12,024 nucleotides of DNA from Vulcanimicrobiota bacterium (GTDB lineage Bacteria > Vulcanimicrobiota > Vulcanimicrobiia > Vulcanimicrobiales > Vulcanimicrobiaceae): positions 1 through 12,024 of the forward strand of contig JAFAQW010000260.1 of NCBI GenBank assembly GCA_019245995.1, given 5' to 3'. Below are positions 6,784 to 12,024 of the stretch, one piece after another (the first letter of the stretch is position 1; every line of letters begins with the position of its first letter). The notes under the pieces are model-generated. The model had not been told where the DNA came from and searched no databases. It saw only the letters and a list, made by a program, of their open reading frames with translations. The position numbers were made by a program, and so were the translations under genes.

Positions 6784-8942
6784 CTCGCGGTATGCCACCC
6801 TCGCGAATTCTCAAGTTCATCGCTCGAGTGGCATACCCGCTCCTCATCGCCTTTACCGCGGCGGCACCTCAGGCTCGTGCGCAAGAGATCACGCTCGATA
6901 CGGTTTTTGCAAAAGAGCCGCCCTGGGGACGATTGATCGACCGTATCAGCTGGTCTGCTGACGGTCAAGCTTTTCTCTACGTCCGTCGGAGTCAGGATCC
7001 CGACGAAGCGCTGCCGCTGATGCTGTACGACGTTAGAAACGGCACATCACGCGTGTGGCTCCGCTCGCGTATTTTCGGTGCTCAACAGACGCCCGAGGTG
7101 TTGGGTTGGTCGGCCGACGGCACCCGCATCGCGTTGCTCGCCGGGGGCGCCTTGTACGTGAGGGAGCTACGCTCGACGCGCCTGCAAAAAATTTCCGACG
7201 ACGTTGACGACGCACGTTGGGCGCCGCATGGCGCCGCGCTCGCGTATAGCCACGATGCGGATCTCTACGTTGCGTTGATCGGGAATCGCATCGTTTCCCG
7301 GCGGCTCACGACGGGCGGCCGTCCCGGCGACGTCCTTCATGCGACGCTCGATTGGGTCTATCCCGAAGAGCTGGGGATAGATCGTGCCTTTCGCTGGTCG
7401 CCCGACGCGCGCCGCATCGCCTATCTCACGATGGACGAGCGAGGGGTCACGAACTTCCCCATCGTTGACTTCATGACGGTCAACAATGCCGTCGAGCACG
7501 AGCGCTATCCGCTTGCCGGGCAGAGGAATCCGCGCGTGACGCTGCGCGTGCTGGAAGTGGCGGGCGGCGGGGACCGGCTCGTCTACGACGCCGCGCGTCA
7601 CGACGAGTACCTTGCGGCGTTCGACTGGATCCCGCAGTCGAACGAGCTCGAAGCCGAAATCCTCGACCGGCCGCAGCGGACGATGCGGTTCTACGCCTGG
7701 TCAAGGGCCTCGGCGCCGCGTAGGTTATTGTACTACCAAGCGTCGTCCACGTGGGTGGACGTGGAACCTCTTCCGTTTTGGTTGAACGACGGGCGTTCGA
7801 TATGGTTGCTCGACCGCGCCCCTACCGCGGGAATGTTTCTGCGCGGCCGCGACGGCACGATGCAGCGACTCACGGGCAACTATCGAGTGACGGATCTGTA
7901 TGGCGTGGCGCGCGGAACGCTCTATCTTCGCGCGGCCTATCCGACGCGGCGCGATCGCTCCGTGCTCGCGATCTCGTTGGGTGGTGCGGTACGCAACCTG
8001 ACGCCCGAGCCGGGCTGGCACAACGCCGTGCCCTCGCCGACCCTCGAGCGTTTCGTGGACACGGCGAGCCGGCTCAACGACCCGCCGCGCGTGCTGCTGC
8101 GCGACGCCGTCACCATGACGGTAAAGACGCTGGTGCCGGAGAGAACCGATTTGAAGAACGCCCTGCTGCCGACGCGGACGTTTGTGATTCCGTCACGCTA
8201 CGGAACGCTAGATGCCACGGCGATCTTTCCGCCGCGCTTCAATGCTTCCAAGCGATATCCCGTGGTGATGTACGTCTACGGCGGCCCCGATGCACCGACG
8301 ACGGCAGATTCGTTCGGCTCTTTGTACCATCAGCTGCTGGCGCGCAGCGGCATCATCGTCTATTCCGTCGACGGACCCGCTTCACAGGTGGATAGCGACG
8401 AACACGTTCGGTTGCTCTACAAGAACTTCGGGCCCGGTTCGTTGCTCGGCCAAGAGATCGGCGCGCGCTACATCGCCTCGTTACCGTACGTGGATCCGGC
8501 GCGTATCGGGATCTGGGGCTGGAGCTTCGGCGGGTACGAGGCGTGTTACGCGCTCACGCACAGCCGGCTCTTCAGCGCCGGCGCGGCCGTCGCACCGGTG
8601 ACGGATTGGCATCTCTACGACTCGATCTATACCGAACGCTATATGGGGATGCCGGCCGCGAACGCCGGCGCCTACGCTCGCAGCTCGGTGCTCAACTCGG
8701 CGGCGCACCTCAGCGGGCCGTTGTTGATCCAGCACGGAACGGCCGACGACAACGTGCACATGGCCAATACGGTGCAGCTCCTGCAACAGTTCATTCTCGC
8801 GCATGAGACGCGCGTGCAGTTCTATCCCTATCCGCGCAAGACCCATCCCATCCGCGGGCTCCCGCAGCAGCGCTCCGTCTTCGCGCACATGCTCGATTTT
8901 TGGCGCACCGTCTTTTTGGGCCGTCCCGCGGGCCGCGTCTAA
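6780..8942 (+). CDS. Exported dipeptidyl peptidase IV (S9 family serine peptidase)
   Basis: This peptidase probably removes N-terminal dipeptides, classically X-Pro, from peptides outside the cytoplasm. The chosen ATG overlaps the nth stop (ATGA) and gives 720 residues, normal for bacterial DPP-IV. Residues 10-34 form a signal peptide with a likely cut after ARA (34). The N-terminal half is the DPP-IV beta-propeller, including the paired Glu196-Glu197 in DWVYPEELG that bind the substrate N-terminus. The C-terminal alpha/beta-hydrolase domain has the nucleophile Ser582 in GWSFGGY, Asp656 in HGTADDNVH and His689 in KTHPIRG, a complete triad. The frame is open further upstream inside nth, but a start there would bury the signal peptide. 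The stop codon overlaps that of the convergent phosphoesterase gene. A role in peptide scavenging is inferred; its coupling to DNA repair genes has no obvious functional reason. Confidence 0.94.
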   Translation: MTRGMPPSRILKFIARVAYPLLIAFTAAAPQARAQEITLDTVFAKEPPWGRLIDRISWSADGQAFLYVRRSQDPDEALPLMLYDVRNGTSRVWLRSRIFGAQQTPEVLGWSADGTRIALLAGGALYVRELRSTRLQKISDDVDDARWAPHGAALAYSHDADLYVALIGNRIVSRRLTTGGRPGDVLHATLDWVYPEELGIDRAFRWSPDARRIAYLTMDERGVTNFPIVDFMTVNNAVEHERYPLAGQRNPRVTLRVLEVAGGGDRLVYDAARHDEYLAAFDWIPQSNELEAEILDRPQRTMRFYAWSRASAPRRLLYYQASSTWVDVEPLPFWLNDGRSIWLLDRAPTAGMFLRGRDGTMQRLTGNYRVTDLYGVARGTLYLRAAYPTRRDRSVLAISLGGAVRNLTPEPGWHNAVPSPTLERFVDTASRLNDPPRVLLRDAVTMTVKTLVPERTDLKNALLPTRTFVIPSRYGTLDATAIFPPRFNASKRYPVVMYVYGGPDAPTTADSFGSLYHQLLARSGIIVYSVDGPASQVDSDEHVRLLYKNFGPGSLLGQEIGARYIASLPYVDPARIGIWGWSFGGYEACYALTHSRLFSAGAAVAPVTDWHLYDSIYTERYMGMPAANAGAYARSSVLNSAAHLSGPLLIQHGTADDNVHMANTVQLLQQFILAHETRVQFYPYPRKTHPIRGLPQQRSVFAHMLDFWRTVFLGRPAGRV

Positions 8943-10342
8943 AAGTCGTCGTCCGGATTGTCGTTATCGTCGGCGCGCTGCTTGAGAAAGTAATCCGGCG
9001 GCAGCGGCGCGGCGATCTCCGTGAAGCGTTGCGGCGCGGCTAAGAAGTCGAAGCAATCGGCGAGGTCGTCGGAGCGTTTGTCGGTCGTGCCGAGCGATCT
9101 CAAGCCAAAAGTCTTCTCGACGAACTTCAAGATGCTCCCGAATTCGTGCCGCTTATGCGAGACGAAGGCGCGCTTGGCGTACGGCGAGATCACGATCAAC
9201 GGCACGCGAAAACCCAGCTCGTACGGATCGTACTGCGGCGGCGGCACGTGATCGTACCAGCCTCCCCAGTCGTCCCACGTCACGAGAATCGCCGTGCTCT
9301 TCCAGAACGGGCTCTTGCCGACGGCGTTCACGACGGCCGCAACCCATGAAGGACCGGAACCGTTGGTCAGGTTGGCGTGATCGGACGCCTTGGCCGTCGG
9401 CGTCACCCACGTGACGCTCGCGAGCGAACCGGCAGCGACGTCTTTGAGAAAGCGCGACGGCGGGCTGATCACGTCCGTGGCGTACTGCGGGCTAAACCGG
9501 ATGTGCCGAATGGCGTCCGGCGCGTTCCAGAGCCCGGGGCCGCCGTGCGCCTGATAGTACCGCCAACTCAACGACTTCGCCTCGATGAGATCGGTCAGTG
9601 CCGGACGATCGAAGCACGGATAGACCTCGTTGTTCTCGGAGCCCGCCGCATTCATCGTGACCACGAGGCTGCCCTCAGGCGAGTCGCAGCCGCCCGTAAA
9701 CTGTTGATGTGGCCCAAAGGGATTCTCCGAGGCGCGTTGCCGTGCCCCGTTCGAGATCGTCGACGTTCCGCTCAGCAGATACTGATGCGCGGGAAAGCTC
9801 GGCCCTTCGTTGGTCTGAAACATCTCGTCGGCGAACGCATACTTCTCGGCCAGTTCGAAGTACGGCTCGATCTCCTTATGCGGCACGTAGGAGTAGGCGC
9901 GGCTGAACGCGCGCGGGCACCGGTGCCGCCCGCTGCCTCTGCAGGTGGAACGCTCGAGGTTGAAACCGTTCAGCTTGCCGGCGTTGAACGCCAGCTCGAA
10001 TGCGGCGTGCTCGTGATCGATGTCGAAGGGAGCGGTCAGCGACTCAGGCTCGAGCTTCACGGTGTCGTTGGTGGAGTCCAGTCCGGAGGCAACTGTTCTC
10101 GCTCCGCGCAAGCCGTTGAAGAGGTTGTCCGTCGTACGGTTTTCTTGAACGACGATCACGACGTGCGTGATCTTTCCGCGTCCGAGCAGCTGATCGGGGC
10201 CGGCCGGCGCGCCGGCCATGATTCCGCGCGGCGGAGATGTGGCGGACGCGCCGTAGCCGACGCCGGGCAGCGAATTGCGCGCGGCCTGTTGACCGCAGCC
10301 CGCGGCAAAAATGAGCGCGATGCAGAGCCGGAAGACTCTCAT
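8939..10342 (-). CDS. Lipoprotein phosphoesterase of the acid phosphatase / phospholipase C family
   Basis: The 467-residue product belongs to the family that includes bacterial phospholipase C and AcpA-type acid phosphatase. Residues 3-15 are hydrophobic and end in FAAGC, a lipobox with Cys16, so it is probably an outer-face lipoprotein. The linker to about residue 55 is rich in Gly, Ala, Pro and Ser. Family motifs are the metal-binding QENRTTDNLF (66-75), NEGPSFPAHQYLLSG in the middle, a second metal motif DDWGGWYDHVPPP (from residue 357), and RVPLIVISPYAK before HKRHEFGSILKFVEKTFGL. The C-terminus is strongly acidic (RADDNDNPDDDF). Its ATG overlaps the stop of the upstream acyl-CoA dehydrogenase gene (ATGA, 10342-10339), so translation is probably coupled. 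Whether it cleaves phospholipids or small phosphate esters cannot be told from the sequence. Confidence 0.9.
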   Translation of the reverse strand: MRVFRLCIALIFAAGCGQQAARNSLPGVGYGASATSPPRGIMAGAPAGPDQLLGRGKITHVVIVVQENRTTDNLFNGLRGARTVASGLDSTNDTVKLEPESLTAPFDIDHEHAAFELAFNAGKLNGFNLERSTCRGSGRHRCPRAFSRAYSYVPHKEIEPYFELAEKYAFADEMFQTNEGPSFPAHQYLLSGTSTISNGARQRASENPFGPHQQFTGGCDSPEGSLVVTMNAAGSENNEVYPCFDRPALTDLIEAKSLSWRYYQAHGGPGLWNAPDAIRHIRFSPQYATDVISPPSRFLKDVAAGSLASVTWVTPTAKASDHANLTNGSGPSWVAAVVNAVGKSPFWKSTAILVTWDDWGGWYDHVPPPQYDPYELGFRVPLIVISPYAKRAFVSHKRHEFGSILKFVEKTFGLRSLGTTDKRSDDLADCFDFLAAPQRFTEIAAPLPPDYFLKQRADDNDNPDDDF

Positions 10343-11508
10343 GATTTCGCGCGACCCACGAGCGACCGCGAGATCACCAGCCGCTGAATTTGCTGCGTGC
10401 CCTCATAAATCTGCGTGATCTTCGCGTCGCGCATCATTCGCTCCACCGGATAGTCGGCGGAGTAACCAAAGCCGCCCAACACCTGCACGGCGTCGGTCGT
10501 CACCGACATCGCGACGTCGCCGCACTTCAATTTTGCCATCGCAGCCCACAGCGTGACGTCCGGCGTGCCGGCGTCGCAACGCCGCGCCGCTTCGTAGAGC
10601 AACAGGCGCGCCGCCTCAACCTCGGTCTTCATGTCGGCGAGCATGAAACCCACGCCTTGATGCTGTCCTATCGGCTTGCCGAACGCGATGCGTTCTTTGG
10701 CATAGTTGCTCGCGTACTCGAGTGCGCCGGCCGCGATCCCAAGCGCCTGTGCGGCGATTCCGGGGCGAGACTTGTCGAGCACCTTCATGGCGATCTTGAA
10801 GCCTTCGCCTTCCTCGCCGAGCCGGTTGGCGGCGGGTACTTCGCAATCTTCGAAAATTAACTCGACCGTCGGCGATCCGCGGATTCCCATCTTTTTCTCG
10901 ACGTTGCCGACGGCGAAGCCGTGCATGCCCTTCTCGACCACGAAGGCCGACACGCCGCGCGAACCCGCGGACGGATCGGTGACGGCAAACACGCAGACGA
11001 CATCCGCGACGCTGCCGTTGGTGATCCAGATCTTTTGACCGTTGAGCACGTACTCGTCGCCGCGCCGTTCGGCACGCGTTCGCATCGAGCCCAGGGCGTC
11101 GGAACCGCTGGAGACTTCCGTCAAGGCGTAGGCGACCAAATGCTCGCCCGATGCGATCTTGGGCAAGAACCGGCGCTTTTGCTCGTCGCTTCCTCCGATG
11201 ACGATCGGAAGCATGCCGAGTTCCTGTACGGCGACGATCAGCGCGCTCGACGCGCATGCCTTGGCGATCTCCTCTACCACCTTGACGTAGGTGAGGAACG
11301 TGCCGCCGAGACCACCGTACTCCGCCGGAATGGGGACGCCGAGCAAGTCGTTTTGAGCGAACAGCTCCTTGATGTCCCAGGGGAACTCGCCGGCGGCATC
11401 GATTTCCGCCGCACGCGGCGCGACCTTTTCGGTTACGAGCTCGCGGACGACCGCGAGCATCATGCTCTCTTCGTCGCTGCTTTCAATTTGAATCTGGGCC
11501 GTCGTCAT
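10339..11508 (-). CDS. Acyl-CoA dehydrogenase, short-chain (butyryl-CoA) type
   Basis: This FAD enzyme makes the 2,3-double bond of acyl-CoA in beta-oxidation or amino-acid breakdown and hands electrons to ETF. From the ATG at 11508 the product has 389 residues, the usual length. Signature 1 is ALTEVSSGSDALG (128-140), followed by NGQKIWITNG. Signature 2 is at 342-361, with QVLGGFGYSADYP and the conserved Arg and Asp. The catalytic base is Glu369 in QIYEGTQQIQ, the position used by short-chain and butyryl-CoA dehydrogenases rather than the alternative helix-G site of isovaleryl- and long-chain enzymes. An upstream in-frame ATG at 11565 would add 19 Arg-rich residues unlike the family and would run into the divergent gene. 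The phosphoesterase gene follows with a 4-bp overlap. The divergent CoA-transferase suggests short-chain fatty acid or ketone-body metabolism. The exact chain-length preference is unknown. Confidence 0.94.
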   Translation of the reverse strand: MTTAQIQIESSDEESMMLAVVRELVTEKVAPRAAEIDAAGEFPWDIKELFAQNDLLGVPIPAEYGGLGGTFLTYVKVVEEIAKACASSALIVAVQELGMLPIVIGGSDEQKRRFLPKIASGEHLVAYALTEVSSGSDALGSMRTRAERRGDEYVLNGQKIWITNGSVADVVCVFAVTDPSAGSRGVSAFVVEKGMHGFAVGNVEKKMGIRGSPTVELIFEDCEVPAANRLGEEGEGFKIAMKVLDKSRPGIAAQALGIAAGALEYASNYAKERIAFGKPIGQHQGVGFMLADMKTEVEAARLLLYEAARRCDAGTPDVTLWAAMAKLKCGDVAMSVTTDAVQVLGGFGYSADYPVERMMRDAKITQIYEGTQQIQRLVISRSLVGRAKS

Positions 11509-11554
11509 GCTGCGGTAGGTTCCACGAAGGCGGCACCCGTTCCGTCGGCGCATT
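11509..11554. promoter_or_regulatory. Very short divergent promoter region
   Basis: Only 46-55 bp separate the acyl-CoA dehydrogenase ATG from the CoA-transferase start, so at least one promoter must lie inside the opposite coding sequence. CATAAT on the minus strand (11557-11552) could be a -10 box for the dehydrogenase, but no matching -35 at normal spacing is visible. Neither start has a good ribosome site, so leaderless or short-leader messages are possible. Confidence 0.3.
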
Positions 11555-12024
11555 ATGCCCGGCATGGAAAAGGTCTATGCGTCGTGCGCGGAGGCCGTCG
11601 CCGACATTCCGAGCGGCGCTTCCATTACCGTCGGCGGCTTTGGCCTCAACGGCATTCCGCATAACCTCATCGAGGCATTGCTCGAACAGGGCGCAACGGA
11701 CCTCGTGACCGTCTCCAACAACTGCGGCGTGGACCGCTGGGGCCTCGGCGTGCTGCTCGATAACCGTCGGATCCGACGCACGACGGGCTCGTACGTGGGC
11801 GAAAACCGCGAGTTTGAGCGCCAATATCTGCACGGCGAGCTCGAGGTGGAGCTCGTCCCGCAAGGTACGCTGGCGGAACGCTTACGCGCAGGCGGATGCG
11901 GGATTCCGGCGTTTTACACGCCGGCGGGCGACGGAACGATGGTGGCCGACGGCGGATTGCCGTGGCGCTACAACGCCGACGGCTCCGTCGCGGTCGCTTC
12001 GCCGAAAAAAGAGACGCGTTCGTT
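11555..12024 (+). CDS. 3-oxoacid CoA-transferase subunit A (partial, 3' end beyond right edge)
   Basis: This subunit binds CoA in succinyl-CoA:3-oxoacid or acetate/acetoacetate CoA-transferases, which activate acetoacetate and related acids. About 156 residues are visible of the usual 230 or so. The family run is plain: ITVGGFGLNGIPHNLI near the start, then VTVSNNCGVDRWGLGVLL, GSYVGENREFERQYLHGELE, LVPQGTLAERLRAGGCGIPA and FYTPAGDGTMVADGG. The order and wording match the ScoA/AtoD type. The active-site glutamate belongs to subunit B, whose gene is expected just past the right edge. Translation may begin at the ATG at 11555 (MPGMEK) or at 11564 (MEK); family alignment fits either and neither has a clear ribosome site. 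The divergent acyl-CoA dehydrogenase suggests a shared short-chain acyl-CoA role. The specific substrate is not determinable here. Confidence 0.93.
   Translation, partial: MPGMEKVYASCAEAVADIPSGASITVGGFGLNGIPHNLIEALLEQGATDLVTVSNNCGVDRWGLGVLLDNRRIRRTTGSYVGENREFERQYLHGELEVELVPQGTLAERLRAGGCGIPAFYTPAGDGTMVADGGLPWRYNADGSVAVASPKKETRS

Noticed and set aside
5911..6798. Minus-strand open frame across mutY and nth
   Set aside because: It is antisense to two iron-sulphur glycosylase genes with all key residues and shows no recognisable domain.
9377..10387. Long plus-strand open frame opposite the phosphoesterase gene
   Set aside because: It is an Arg-rich antisense shadow of a gene with clear catalytic motifs, and it also runs across the ATGA junction.
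1..12024. CRISPR array, tRNA, rRNA or insertion sequence
   Set aside because: I saw no regularly spaced repeats, tRNA-like cloverleaf, rRNA core sequence or transposase in either strand.

Overview
This is a compact, mostly GC-rich bacterial chromosome segment with nine protein-coding genes, two of them cut by the window edges. I see no RNA gene, CRISPR array, transposase or integrase. An AT-richer block at about 2.2-5.2 kb interrupts otherwise ordinary housekeeping and metabolic genes. The organism looks like a GC-rich bacterium with lipoproteins and exported peptidases. Its lipoate-dependent dehydrogenase genes, an actinobacterial-style short MutY, an exported DPP-IV peptidase and a 'YVAN'-type propeller protein recall uncultivated soil lineages such as Candidatus Eremiobacterota (WPS-2). 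That placement rests on memory of protein style and is tentative.

Layout, left to right. (1) Minus strand, 3-2090: lpdA (E3 of 2-oxoacid dehydrogenases) followed 6 bp later by lipB (octanoyltransferase, cut by the left edge). Together they serve lipoylated enzyme complexes. The LipB carries Gln where the family's catalytic Lys is expected. (2) AT-richer block, 2226-4982: a plus-strand secreted beta-propeller protein and a minus-strand right-handed beta-helix protein with a phage-tail-like C-terminal module. They converge on a strong hairpin at 3241-3286. (3) Plus strand, 5225-8942: mutY, nth and an exported dipeptidyl peptidase IV, each joined to the next by a 4-bp ATGA overlap. MutY and Nth are both iron-sulphur base-excision-repair glycosylases; the peptidase is functionally unrelated. 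(4) Minus strand, 8939-11508: an acyl-CoA dehydrogenase and, downstream with an ATGA overlap, a lipoprotein phosphoesterase of the acid phosphatase/phospholipase C family. Its stop codon overlaps the peptidase stop codon from the other strand. (5) Plus strand from about 11555 to the right edge: subunit A of a 3-oxoacid CoA-transferase, divergent from the acyl-CoA dehydrogenase. The dehydrogenase and the CoA-transferase fit short-chain acyl or ketone-body metabolism.

The points most worth a second look are the LipB Lys-to-Gln substitution at the catalytic position, the AT-richer block with an orphan tail-spike-like beta-helix protein, and the very tight gene packing. I found no clear evidence of a wholly new multi-gene system.
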